Positions 31,403 through 40,303 are shown, counted from the stretch's first letter. The stretch: 42,374 bases of DNA from Planctomycetota bacterium (GCA_029259695.1 JAJDEQ010000189.1:1-42374); one strand, 5' to 3'. Notes: generated from the sequence alone by a model not told the origin. Program-made: numbers and translations.

Positions 31403-34400
31403 GCGGGCCCCAGCCGCTTCAACTTGGCGTACAACCCGGCGCGGCTGATGCCCAGCACCCGAGCCGCCTGGTCCTTGCGACCGCCGGTCGCCTCGAGCGC
31501 ACGCTCGATGGCGGCGCGCTCGACGTCTTCGAGCTTCAGTGATGCCGCACGCAACTCCGGTTGCGCACCGCTCGACGCGGGTCGCCGCACGATACCCACT
31601 TCGTCGATCACGTCGGATGAGAGGAAGTACAGGCGCGCGACTTCGTTGGCCAGTTCGCGGACGTTGCCCGGCCAGGGGCGACGTACGAGCGCGACGAGCA
31701 CATCCTCCGCAAGGGTCTTCGCCGTCCCGTGTTTGGCGTTGAGACGGTCAAGGAAGTGCCGCGCCAACAGCGGCACGTCTTCGATCCTGTCGCTCAGCGG
31801 GGGCATCCGGATCTCCGCGGCGTTGAGCCGGTAGTAGAGGTCCTCCCGGAAGCGTCGTTCCTGCACGAGTTCCATCAGGTCGCGGTTCGTCGCGGCGACG
31901 ATGCGTACGTTGGCACGCAACGTACGTCGCGATCCCACGGGCCGGTACTCGCCCGACTCGAGGACCCGCAGCAGCTTCGCCTGGAGTTCGAGCGGCATCT
32001 CCCCCAGTTCGTCGAGCACGAACGTCCCGCCGTCGGCTTCGGCGAACAGACCGGGACGGTCCCTGTCGGCGCCGGTGAAGGCGCCGCGCACGTGCCCGAA
32101 CATCTCGCTCTCCAGCAACTGGGTCGGCAGCGCGGCGACGTTCTCCACCACGAGCGGGCCGGCGGCACGGGCGCTGCGCTCGTGCAGTGCTCGCGCCACG
32201 AGGTCCTTGCCCGTCCCGCTGGCGCCGCTGACGAGCACCGGCAGGTCGGTGGGCGCAAGACGGTCGACGAGCCGGTGCACCACGCGCATGGCCTCGGCCT
32301 CCCCGACCAGCCCGGCCACCGGAGCGACCTCGCCCTGACGCGCCAGCAGACGACGCGTGTGCTGCAGCTCCTCCTCCTGGAACTCGACCCGATCCGCCAG
32401 CCGTCGGTTGAGACCCTCGATCTGCTCGCGGTGCCGCAGATTCGTGATGGCGATGGCGGCCTGGTCGGTGAGCGATGCCACCCGACTCGCGTCGACCTCG
32501 TCGAACGCGCCGGTCTGGAGGTCGTTGTCGAGGTAGAGGGCTCCCCGCGCTCCATCCGACATGCGGAACGGCACGCACAGCACCGAACGCAGGTGCAGCG
32601 AGCTGATGCTGCCTGTGCCGCGGAAGCGTTCGTCGGCGGACGCATCGGTGATCAGCAACGGCTCCCCGGAGTCGATGGCGCGGTGGACCAGGGTGCGCGA
32701 GAAGCGGATCTCCTCGGTGGGCATGGTCTGGTGGTCGAGACCACGCGCCACCTCGACGGCGAGGGAGTCATCGTCGAGCAACACGAGCAGGCCATGACGC
32801 GCACCCGCGATCTCCCGCGCCGCGTCCACGATCGTCCCCAGCAGCCCTTCGAGGTCGGTGTCCGCCGCCATCCGTCGACTGCACTCGAGGAACCAGTCGA
32901 GCCCCAGGCCTTCACGCCCGGTTGCCCGAGCACCCGCCAGGCGAGCGATGCGATTCATGACGTCCTCCTCACAGCCCTTCGGTAGTCCTTCGATCAGGCT
33001 CTCGGTCGCCGCCCCCGCACGAGCCGCCATGGCTCTGCGCCCGGGGTCGTCCCCCAGCGCGTCCAGCACCTGTGCGCGCTCGGCAGCCACCGCGTACACG
33101 AGGTCGGTGCGCCCCCCGGCCTCGAACGCATCGAGCCAGCGGCCCAACTGGTCGGCATCCACTTCGTCTTCCGGCGCGCGGGTCCGCCAGGCAACCTCGA
33201 CCTGCCGCAGGCTCACCCCCTCGAGCAGTTGCGCCGCCTCGCGCAGCGCCGCGTGGCTCTCCCGATCATCGTCCGCCAGTGCCGCCCACAGGGCCGCGGC
33301 GCGGAATCGTTCGGCCACATCAGCTTGCTGGACTGCCGCCGCGTGTCCTTCACGCGCTCGCCCGACGGCGGCGACCGCGTCGCCTGCAGCCAGGCGGACC
33401 AGCGCATCGACCCGTGCAGCCAGGGCCGCGTGGGTCCTGCGCGCGGGAGCGGCCAGCTCGCCGTCGCACAACTCGCGTGCCTCCGCGGCACGCCCCACCA
33501 GCGCCAGGGCACCCACCCGCTGCAGCGACACGAACGAGCGCACATCGTGGTACTCCCCCTGGGTCAGCAGTTCTTCCGCCTCCTCGAGGCAGCGCAACGC
33601 CGTCGCCCCCGCGCCCTCATCGAGGGACACGAGCGCCAGGTTCGCAAGGCTGGTTGCTGCGCCGTGCACGTCGCCGACGCGCCGCCGCAGCGACCAGCTC
33701 TGTGCGAGCAGCTCCCGCGCACGCCGCAGATCGCCCAGATCCCGTTGCAGCACGCCGAGGTTGTTCAGCACGCGCGCCCGGTTCGGAATGCTGCCGCTGC
33801 GACGCGAGATGGACGCCGCGTGTTCGAGCGCGCTGTGCGCCTCCGTGAGCCGCCCCTGACGGCGGCAGAGGAACGCCCGGTTGACCTCGGCCCGAGCGAT
33901 TCCTGCTGTGTCCCCGCACGCTTCGGCCCGGGCCAGGGCGGCTGCGAAATACCGCTGCGCCTCGTCGAAGCGATCGGAACGAGTGCAGGCCACGCCCTTG
34001 AGCTGCAGCAGCGCCACCGCCGCTTCGTCGGGATCTCCCGGGTCCGGGCGCCGGCCGATCCGTTCCAGCACCTCGCGCACCTTCCCGTCGAGCAGATCGG
34101 CGTAGGCCAACCCCATGATCGACCAGCACGCCGCACTCTCGGACGGCGCGAGCTGCTGGGCTCGCTCGTAGAACGCCCGGGCCTGATCCCGCACCCCCGC
34201 CTGTTCAGCGGCCAGCGCGGCAGCGACGAGCACAGCATGCGACGCGCCGTCGAGTCCGGTCCCGTATCGCGCCTCCGATTCCGCCAGCGCCCGGGCTGCG
34301 TGCCCTTGGGCGACTTCGAGGCGGACCCCGAGGACCTCCAGCCGCTCGACCGCCGTGGCGCTCGGCTCGTGCTCCCCGGCTCGTTGCCGGAGGCGATTCC

Positions 34401-36255
34401 ACAACCGTCGCGCGCGCGCCGCACGTCCGCCCAGGCGTTCGCGGTCGACCACAGCCAGCAGTTCGTCCCACGACTCGTCGGAGCCGGCCACCCGAGCGCG
34501 GTGCCACGCGACCTCGAATGCATCTCCGCCGTCCGCCTCCAGGACCTGCGCGCAGCGCTCGTGCAGCGCTCGGCGAGCATCGCCCGCGAGTGCTTCGACC
34601 ACCGACGCACGCCAAGTTCCGTCGACCTCGAGGACTCCCCCTGGTCCTTCGCGCAGCACATGGTCGGCACGCAGTTGCAACTGGCCCTCCAGTGATTCCG
34701 CTGCCGACGTCCGGGCGACCTGGGCGGCCCGGCTCGCGGTCGCGTGTTCACCCAACAGCGTCCAGGCGGCGAGCAACCGCCGCGCGGGCTCCGTCAACCG
34801 CTCCAGGCCGGGCCCCTCGAGGCCGCCACCAGGCCGCTCGGGCCAGGCGTCGAGCAGCAACGTGTACGCGTCCCCGGCCGGCGCCATCACGCCGGCTTCG
34901 ACCGCGTCGTCGAGCAACCGGTTCACGGCCGCGAGCCGGCCACCACTCAGGGTGTGCAGCGAACGGGCCAGATCCGCCGCGACATGCGGAGCCACCCCGG
35001 CACTCAACGCGTCGAGGTGGGACGTGAGCACGTCGACGTGCAGCCCGCTCCACTCGTGTTCGTGCAGTCGGGCGAGTTCCGCCGGACGCAGGCGTCGCGC
35101 ACACAGGGCGCGCAGGCCGCGCGCCTGCTCGGGGTTCATCAGGGCGATCACGCCCGGCCGTGCGACGCCGCGGCTCAACAGCACATCCCAGACGGCCGAG
35201 CTGGCGGCCTGCCCGGAGTCGTCCCCCGAACCAGCGGAGTCGTCCCCCGAGCCGGCGGAGACGTCCGCTTCGACCGCGGTCGGCTCGTTCGCTCCGTCTT
35301 CCGCGCCCGCCCAGACGACGCGGCGCACGTCCAGCCCACGGGCGTGGACCTCGACTCCCAGCGCCTCCAGCAACGCTGTCCGATCATCCTCGTGCTCCAC
35401 CGACACGAGCACCACCCGCCCCGGTCCGGCCGCGGTGAGCAGGTCCGCGAGTTCGCCGTCACGCCCCACCAGGAGGGGGAGCTTGCGTTCCGGCAAGACG
35501 CGGCGCTCCACGTCCGGTATGAGATGCTCGGCCGCCGCGGCACTGACCGGTCGGTGAGGCGGGTGTCTGCGCACCAGGGCGCGCGTGAGTGGCGCGAGGA
35601 CTGCCGGCAACGCCCGGTCGGTCAGCCCCGCCGCCTCCCAGAAGGACATGCGCGGAAAGCGTTCGTGGAAGTCGGGCCGAGCTGGTCCGCAGAAAGCCAG
35701 CGCCAGCATCACTCCGACGGAGAACAGGTCCGAGCTCGGCGCGAACCTGCCGCCCGTGAGGACCTCCGGCGCGATGTGCAGCGGCGTCCCCGCACCTCCG
35801 CCCGTCCCGACAGCAGCCACGAGGTCCAGATCGACCAGCGAGACTTCGGCTGGACCGACGATCACGTTGCCGGCCTTCACGTCGCGGTGCACGAAGCCGG
35901 CCCGGTGCAGCGAACCGAGTGTGGCCAACAGGTCGACCACCCACCGTGCCACCTGCTCCGCAGGTGCCTCGGCGGCCGCCTCGTCGAAGGGCCGTCCGTC
36001 GGCGAAGGGCCGCAGCAGGTACGCCTCGCCGCTGGGCGCCTGGCCCCACCTCACGGGCTGGATCAGTCCCGGCGCCCGGACGCGGGCCAGGAGTGCCACC
36101 TCCGCGGCAACCCCCGTTCCGGTCCTCAGGACAAACGGGGAGCCGTTCCACTCCACCTGGAGCACCCGATTCCGGCCCGCGCCGCTCAGCTCGGCAATCA
36201 GCCGGCAATCGGCTGGTAGGAGGCCTTCGGCGCTGATCGACGGTGGAGTGTCCAC
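31396..36255 (-). CDS. Kinase-like / TPR / GAF / sigma-54 activator fusion regulator
   Basis: 1619 residues from the GTG at 36255. In order: a Ser/Thr-kinase-like domain (about 15-255; HRDVKAGN at 123-130, DLD in place of DFG at 142-144, APE at 162-164); an AAA_16-like region starting LLVGRDGELADLL with its P-loop degenerate; a Ser/Gly/Asp linker near 334-350; a long helical TPR region (about 640-1070); a GAF domain (about 1125-1275); a short coiled coil; a sigma-54 AAA+ domain with Walker A GASGTGKD (1344-1351), GAFTGA (1391-1396), DELGEM and PWPGNVRE; and a Fis-type helix-turn-helix at the end. In the kinase the beta-3 Lys appears to be Arg (FVLR, R44), so it may bind nucleotide without phosphorylating. 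Such fusions are known in myxobacteria. It would activate sigma-54 promoters in response to a GAF ligand and TPR-bound partners. Confidence 0.93.
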   Translation of the reverse strand: MDTPPSISAEGLLPADCRLIAELSGAGRNRVLQVEWNGSPFVLRTGTGVAAEVALLARVRAPGLIQPVRWGQAPSGEAYLLRPFADGRPFDEAAAEAPAEQVARWVVDLLATLGSLHRAGFVHRDVKAGNVIVGPAEVSLVDLDLVAAVGTGGGAGTPLHIAPEVLTGGRFAPSSDLFSVGVMLALAFCGPARPDFHERFPRMSFWEAAGLTDRALPAVLAPLTRALVRRHPPHRPVSAAAAEHLIPDVERRVLPERKLPLLVGRDGELADLLTAAGPGRVVLVSVEHEDDRTALLEALGVEVHARGLDVRRVVWAGAEDGANEPTAVEADVSAGSGDDSAGSGDDSGQAASSAVWDVLLSRGVARPGVIALMNPEQARGLRALCARRLRPAELARLHEHEWSGLHVDVLTSHLDALSAGVAPHVAADLARSLHTLSGGRLAAVNRLLDDAVEAGVMAPAGDAYTLLLDAWPERPGGGLEGPGLERLTEPARRLLAAWTLLGEHATASRAAQVARTSAAESLEGQLQLRADHVLREGPGGVLEVDGTWRASVVEALAGDARRALHERCAQVLEADGGDAFEVAWHRARVAGSDESWDELLAVVDRERLGGRAARARRLWNRLRQRAGEHEPSATAVERLEVLGVRLEVAQGHAARALAESEARYGTGLDGASHAVLVAAALAAEQAGVRDQARAFYERAQQLAPSESAACWSIMGLAYADLLDGKVREVLERIGRRPDPGDPDEAAVALLQLKGVACTRSDRFDEAQRYFAAALARAEACGDTAGIARAEVNRAFLCRRQGRLTEAHSALEHAASISRRSGSIPNRARVLNNLGVLQRDLGDLRRARELLAQSWSLRRRVGDVHGAATSLANLALVSLDEGAGATALRCLEEAEELLTQGEYHDVRSFVSLQRVGALALVGRAAEARELCDGELAAPARRTHAALAARVDALVRLAAGDAVAAVGRAREGHAAAVQQADVAERFRAAALWAALADDDRESHAALREAAQLLEGVSLRQVEVAWRTRAPEDEVDADQLGRWLDAFEAGGRTDLVYAVAAERAQVLDALGDDPGRRAMAARAGAATESLIEGLPKGCEEDVMNRIARLAGARATGREGLGLDWFLECSRRMAADTDLEGLLGTIVDAAREIAGARHGLLVLLDDDSLAVEVARGLDHQTMPTEEIRFSRTLVHRAIDSGEPLLITDASADERFRGTGSISSLHLRSVLCVPFRMSDGARGALYLDNDLQTGAFDEVDASRVASLTDQAAIAITNLRHREQIEGLNRRLADRVEFQEEELQHTRRLLARQGEVAPVAGLVGEAEAMRVVHRLVDRLAPTDLPVLVSGASGTGKDLVARALHERSARAAGPLVVENVAALPTQLLESEMFGHVRGAFTGADRDRPGLFAEADGGTFVLDELGEMPLELQAKLLRVLESGEYRPVGSRRTLRANVRIVAATNRDLMELVQERRFREDLYYRLNAAEIRMPPLSDRIEDVPLLARHFLDRLNAKHGTAKTLAEDVLVALVRRPWPGNVRELANEVARLYFLSSDVIDEVGIVRRPASSGAQPELRAASLKLEDVERAAIERALEATGGRKDQAARVLGISRAGLYAKLKRLGPAQ
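35216..35262. repeat. 21-bp repeat in the regulator's linker
   Basis: Two units (35216-35236, 35237-35257) built on GAGTCGTCCCCCGA plus seven bases, and the start of a third. On the minus strand they encode the linker SAGSGDD-SAGSGDD between the kinase/AAA_16 part and the next region. Confidence 0.75.
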
Positions 36256-36334
36256 GGTGACGTCTCATGATTGGACAGGAGTCGTGTCCAATATCAAAGC
36301 ACGGGAGCTCTGATCCGTGCACATCAAACTACGG
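36249..36334. promoter_or_regulatory. Dyads and direct repeats before the fusion regulator gene
   Basis: ATTGGACA-N7-TGTCCAAT at 36270-36292 is a perfect 8-bp dyad 15 bases from the GTG start. A third half-site TGTCCA lies at 36249-36254, over the start. GCACGG-N10-CCGTGC at 36299-36320 is a second dyad. ATCAAAGCACGG (36293-36304) and ATCAAACTACGG (36323-36334) are direct repeats with starts 30 bases apart, near three helical turns. The stretch is richer in A/T than its surroundings. Likely operators, perhaps for autoregulation; no sigma-54 -24/-12 pair was found here. Confidence 0.55.
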
Positions 36335-36662
36335 AGTGATCATCTGTGAACGCCCCCGACGGCGGGAGATGACTCGGGGAGGCGCTGCCGGGACGTCGGA
36401 GGTGTGCGGGCCCCACCCGTCGGCGTCGTGTCCCGGTCCTCCCGTGTGGGCGGAACTCCAACCGCGACCCGCGTCACAGCCCCCGGGGGATCCCGTCGAC
36501 CCAGGCTGACCGACGGCTCGAGACGGGAGGCCAGGCCCCGCAACTCGGCTCCCGTCGCCGTGCGCATTCGCGGAGCACCGTTCGGGCAGGCCATGCCAGC
36601 ACCGACTGATCGTCGCCGCGGAAGATCCGGTTCCGCGGTGTACCCACCGCCATAATGCGCCG
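36256..36662. other. 407-base divergent spacer between regulator and sulfatase-like gene
   Basis: It contains the symmetric sites next to the regulator start (36249-36334), a GC-rich middle (36335-36615) in which I see no gene or motif, and the dyad plus CATAAT next to the sulfatase-like start (36616-36656). Confidence 0.5.
36616..36656 (+). promoter_or_regulatory. Dyad CCGCGGAA-N7-TTCCGCGG and CATAAT before the sulfatase-like gene
   Basis: The dyad (36616-36638) has perfect 8-bp arms and a 7-base centre, the same geometry as the dyad at 36270-36292 but another sequence. CATAAT (36651-36656) is a -10 candidate; the dyad would cover the -35 region. The ATG follows seven bases after the hexamer, so the message might be leaderless. 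Confidence 0.5.
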
Positions 36663-38141
36663 ATGGCACCCGACACTCCCGACCGACGCCTCGCCCCGGA
36701 GCCCCGCGGGGGCGGCCCGCGACGACTGCCGGCCAACGGGCAGGTGCTCACCGTCCTGACCTGCGTCGCCGTGCTGCTGTCCTTGCTCGCCGGCGGCTGC
36801 GCCGAGGCGCCCGCCGAGCCGCCGCCGCACATCGTGCTGGTCGTGTGCGACACCCTGCGCGCCGATCACCTCGACCTCTACGGCTACGAGCGCAACACCG
36901 CGCCCAAGCTGTCGGCCTGGGCGCGGGATGCCCTGGTCTTCGAGCGCGCCACGGCACCGTGCAACTGGACCCGACCGTCGATGCTCTCGCTGTTCTCGGG
37001 GCGCCATCCGGACGCCGACCTGGTCCTGGGCCGCAACGACGTCTTCCCCACGGACGTGCCGTCGCTGGCCGAGTTGTTGCGCGAAGCGGGCTACGAGACC
37101 GTCGCCATCACGGCCAATCCGTACATGGTGCCGATGCTCGAAGCCGACCGCGGGTTCGACTCGTTCACGCCGCTCGGCTTCCAGTCGGACCAGCTCACCG
37201 GTCACCAGGGCACGCGCATCGCGTCGCCGTTCGTGATGGACCGCGTGGACTACCTGCTCTCGTCCCGCCGCCCGGGCGACAAGCCGCTGTTCCTCTACGT
37301 CCACTTCATGGACAGCCACATGCCCTACGACCCGCCGGACGAGTTCAGGACCTGGGTCGCGAGCGACTACGACGGGCCGGCGAGCTGGACCGTCGCCGAC
37401 TACCGCGTGCTGCGCGGCCCCCAGGTCGACGAGGAACTGCAGCCCGACGACCGCGACCACGTGATCGCACTGTACGACGGCGAGATCCTCCAGCTCGACG
37501 AGAGCATGGCGCGCCTGCGTCGGATGGTCGACGAGTACCTCGGCGACCGCCGGGTGGTCTCGATCGTCACCAGCGACCACGGCGAGGCCTTCGGCGAGGG
37601 CCGCGACAACCACTACCTGCACGGACACGGACTGGGTCCCGAGCTGACCCAGGTGCCACTGGTCATCGGTGGCCTCGGACGCTCGGGGCGTCTCGACACG
37701 CGGGTGGGCCTCGTCGACCTGCTGCCCACGCTCGCCGAGCTCGCCCGAGCCCCGGTACCCGACGACATCGACGGTGTGTCACTGATCGAGCCCCGGCCGG
37801 GCCGCAGCTACGTCACCTACCGCGCGCTGAAACCCGCCGACGAACAGCCCCTCGAGGCCCTGCCCGACAACGTGCAACACCGGGCCGTGGGCGAGCTCGG
37901 CATCGTGCGCGACGGCGCCCGGCTGGAGCGCATCGACGGGACCTGGCACCTGTTCGACCTCGCCACGGGCGAAGACCTGAGCGAGCGTTTCCCCGAACGC
38001 GTGGAGGCTCTGCGCGCCGAAGCGGAACGCTGGTACGACACGAGTCGGCGCCGGCGCGCGGGTGCCGCGGCGACCGATGTGATCCCGCTCTCGCCCGAGT
38101 ACGAGCGCACCCTGGAGGCGCTGGGATACACCGGCCGCTGA
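36663..38141 (+). CDS. Sulfatase-like lipoprotein with Thr in place of the formylglycine residue
   Basis: 492 residues. The leader ends LAGGC, a lipobox. It has the alkaline-phosphatase superfamily frame: HIVLVVCDTLRADHLDLYGY, then NWTRPSMLSLFSGRHP, YVHFMDSHMPYDPP, TSDHGEAFGEG and HGHG. Where formylglycine sulfatases have C-x-P-x-R, the aligned residues here are T-R-P-S, the Thr-type seen in many sulfatase-like hydrolases and phosphotransferases. It therefore should not need the maturase used by the three sulfatases at 1883-6270. Substrate unknown. No ribosome-binding site precedes the ATG, consistent with the candidate leaderless start. It is followed by the M14 peptidase 68 bases downstream on the same strand. 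Confidence 0.88.
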   Translation: MAPDTPDRRLAPEPRGGGPRRLPANGQVLTVLTCVAVLLSLLAGGCAEAPAEPPPHIVLVVCDTLRADHLDLYGYERNTAPKLSAWARDALVFERATAPCNWTRPSMLSLFSGRHPDADLVLGRNDVFPTDVPSLAELLREAGYETVAITANPYMVPMLEADRGFDSFTPLGFQSDQLTGHQGTRIASPFVMDRVDYLLSSRRPGDKPLFLYVHFMDSHMPYDPPDEFRTWVASDYDGPASWTVADYRVLRGPQVDEELQPDDRDHVIALYDGEILQLDESMARLRRMVDEYLGDRRVVSIVTSDHGEAFGEGRDNHYLHGHGLGPELTQVPLVIGGLGRSGRLDTRVGLVDLLPTLAELARAPVPDDIDGVSLIEPRPGRSYVTYRALKPADEQPLEALPDNVQHRAVGELGIVRDGARLERIDGTWHLFDLATGEDLSERFPERVEALRAEAERWYDTSRRRRAGAAATDVIPLSPEYERTLEALGYTGR

Positions 38142-38157
38142 GCGTGCGAAAGCGCGT

Positions 38158-38204
38158 TAGACTCGGGCGCGGTTCGGCCGATCAGGAAGGACACGCCTCA
38201 GGAG
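38158..38204 (+). promoter_or_regulatory. Candidate -10 and ribosome-binding site for the M14 peptidase
   Basis: TAGACT at 38158-38163, preceded by GT, lies 46 bases before the start. AGGAG at 38200-38204 lies five bases before the GTG at 38210 and decides that start. Confidence 0.45.
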
Positions 38205-38209
38205 ATCCT

Positions 38210-40228
38210 GTGCACACCCGCCTGACCATGAGTTCCTGTCTGACCATGGGTTCCCGCCCGACCGCGAGTTCCCGCCCGACCGCGAGTTCCCGTCTGACTG
38301 CGAGATCCCGTCTGACTGCGAGATCCGGTCCCGCCACGCGCTGCCGGCAGCGTCGGTTCCAACGCCTCGCAGGGTTGCTGATCGCGCTGAGCTGGGCCGT
38401 GGGGCCCGGCGCGTCGGCCGGCCACGGCCAGCGCGCCACGCCCGGCGACACGTCACTCCTGGTGCGCCTCGAGAGCGCGCGCCCCCAGGCCCTGGCCGCG
38501 TCCCTGGCCCGGAGCGGTTTCGACCTCGACCACGTCGATCCGGGCCGGGACAGTCTCGAGCTGATCGTGCTCCCGGCCGAGTACGAGCGGCTGGTCTCGG
38601 CCGGCCTGCAACCGATCGTGCTGGAGCACGGCCGACCGTTCACCGAAGTCGCCGCCGAACGGGGCGAGCCGGTGCGCGCCCTGGGCGACGACACCCCTGG
38701 CCACGACTCGCCCGGAGACGGCAGCCCCCCCGGCGGCTACGCGACGCTGGCCCAGATCGAAGCGGACATGGCCGCCGTCGCCGCAGCTCATCCCGCGATC
38801 TGCGAACTGGTCGACCTCACCGCGCGCTACGGCACGCCGCCGACCTTCGAGGGCCGGCACCTGCTGGCGCTCAAGATCTCGGACAACGTCGGCGACGACG
38901 AGGACGAGCCCGCCGCGATCGTGGTCAGCGCCCACCACTGCCGGGAACTGATCACGCCCGTCATCGCGCTCCACGCCGTCGAGCGCCTGACCGACGACTA
39001 CGGCACCGACCCGCAGGTGACCGCGGTGGTCGACGAGTACGAGATCTGGATCGCTCCCCTGTGGAACCCCGACGGCTACAACCACGTCTTCACCGGCGAC
39101 CACCTGTGGCGCAAGAACCGCCGCCCGCTCAGCTTCGCCGTCGGCGTGGACCTGAATCGCAACTACCCGTTCGGCTGGGACGCCGTCGCCTGCGACGGAT
39201 CCACGATCGAGTCGTCGCAGACCTACAAGGGCCCGTTCGCCCTCTCCGAAGCCGAGACCCAGACGATGGTCGCGCTGGCCGCCGATCGACACGTGACCAA
39301 AGTCCTCGACTATCACAGCAGCGGCCAGGAGGTGCTCTGGGGCTACGCGTGCTCGACCCACCCCCTGGCCGGCTTCCTGGAAGCCGAAGGCATCGCGCTC
39401 TCCGTCGCTTCCGGTTACGGCGGCGACGAGCGTCCGCCCTCCGCCGAGGGCGAGCACTACCAATGGGAACTGGCCAACCTCGGTTCGCACGCGTTCCTGA
39501 TCGAGACCACGACCGAGTTCCAGCCGCCGTTCAGCACGGCGGAGAGCGAAGCCGCGCTGCTCTGGCCCGGCATCCTGTGGATGCTCGAGCGCCCGATTCC
39601 GCTGTCCGGGCACGTGACCGACGCCTGCACCAACCTGCCCCTGGCCGCCGACATCGCACTGCCCACGGTGAACTACGTGCACGGCGAGAGCAACCGGAGC
39701 GGCGGCCCCTTCGGCCGCTACCAGGCCTTCCTGCCCAGCGGCGTGTACGACGTGGAGTTCTCCGCGCCCGGCTACGTCACCCAGACCCACCCGCTGATCG
39801 TGGTCGACACGAGTGCCGCGACGTTCGACGTCGCGCTCGTCCCGGTGACGCCCGACAGCGGTTGCTGGACCGATCTCGGCGCGGGCCTGGCCGGTGCGCA
39901 CGGCACGCCGCGACTGGCGGGGAGCGGCGAGTTGCTGCCGGCCAGCGCCAACCGATTGCTGCTCGACGACGCCGCTCCGCTGGCTCCCGCCTGGCTGATC
40001 ACCGGCGCGCCCATGACGCCGCTGCCGTTCAAGGGCGGAACGTTGGTCCCCACGCCGACGTTCGTGGTCCAGACCGCGATCGACGCCGAGGGACGCATCG
40101 ACATCTCGTTCGAACTGCCGGGCGGCCTCCCGGCTGGCACCGAGTTCCACGTGCAGTACTGGATCAGTGATCCTGCGGGGCCGGTGGGCTTCGCCGCCAG
40201 CAACGCCGTCTCCGCGGTCACCGGCTGA
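38210..40228 (+). CDS. Secreted M14 zinc carboxypeptidase with C-terminal beta-domains
   Basis: 672 residues from the GTG at 38210, set by AGGAG. Residues 5-40 are six hexapeptides (LTMSSC, LTMGSR, PTASSR, PTASSR, LTARSR, LTARSG) that extend the basic n-region before the hydrophobic core at 53-68. The M14 domain spans about 190-455: H243-CR-E246 and H369 are the zinc ligands, DLNRNYPF gives the substrate-binding Asn-Arg, and E432 (FLIETTTEF) is the catalytic Glu. A carboxypeptidase-regulatory-like beta domain follows (about 465-555; SGHVTDAC, YDVEFSAPGY). The last 110 residues are the beta-domain shared with other secreted proteins here (GTPRLAGSGELL to FAASNAVSAVTG). It should trim peptides outside the cell or in the periplasm. 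Confidence 0.93.
   Translation: MHTRLTMSSCLTMGSRPTASSRPTASSRLTARSRLTARSGPATRCRQRRFQRLAGLLIALSWAVGPGASAGHGQRATPGDTSLLVRLESARPQALAASLARSGFDLDHVDPGRDSLELIVLPAEYERLVSAGLQPIVLEHGRPFTEVAAERGEPVRALGDDTPGHDSPGDGSPPGGYATLAQIEADMAAVAAAHPAICELVDLTARYGTPPTFEGRHLLALKISDNVGDDEDEPAAIVVSAHHCRELITPVIALHAVERLTDDYGTDPQVTAVVDEYEIWIAPLWNPDGYNHVFTGDHLWRKNRRPLSFAVGVDLNRNYPFGWDAVACDGSTIESSQTYKGPFALSEAETQTMVALAADRHVTKVLDYHSSGQEVLWGYACSTHPLAGFLEAEGIALSVASGYGGDERPPSAEGEHYQWELANLGSHAFLIETTTEFQPPFSTAESEAALLWPGILWMLERPIPLSGHVTDACTNLPLAADIALPTVNYVHGESNRSGGPFGRYQAFLPSGVYDVEFSAPGYVTQTHPLIVVDTSAATFDVALVPVTPDSGCWTDLGAGLAGAHGTPRLAGSGELLPASANRLLLDDAAPLAPAWLITGAPMTPLPFKGGTLVPTPTFVVQTAIDAEGRIDISFELPGGLPAGTEFHVQYWISDPAGPVGFAASNAVSAVTG
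38222..38329 (+). repeat. 18-bp in-frame minisatellite, six units
   Basis: Six contiguous 18-bp units (38222-38239 through 38312-38329), for example CCGACCGCGAGTTCCCGC, encoding hexapeptides in the n-region of the peptidase signal sequence. Adjacent units are the most alike, as expected from slippage or unequal crossing-over. Confidence 0.9.
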
Positions 40229-40240
40229 GTCCCGCGGGAC

Positions 40241-40303
40241 GGCTGCACGGCGCCTCGGCTGCACGGCGCCCCGGCTGTGCGGCGCCCGGCGGTCAGCCGC
40301 CGG
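40241..40303. repeat. 16-bp repeat and hairpin between the M14 peptidase and Ppx
   Basis: Three 16-bp units (40241-40256, 40257-40272, 40273-40288) based on GGCTGCACGGCGCCTC. CCGGCGG-TCAG-CCGCCGG at 40286-40303 is a perfect 7-bp hairpin whose loop holds the ppx stop codon on the minus strand. It could end both convergent transcripts. Confidence 0.6.

Noticed and set aside
36845..38209. Upstream extension of the M14 peptidase frame
   Set aside because: The frame stays open through the whole sulfatase-like gene, but the translation is Arg/Pro-rich and the real start at 38210 has AGGAG and leads to the signal peptide.
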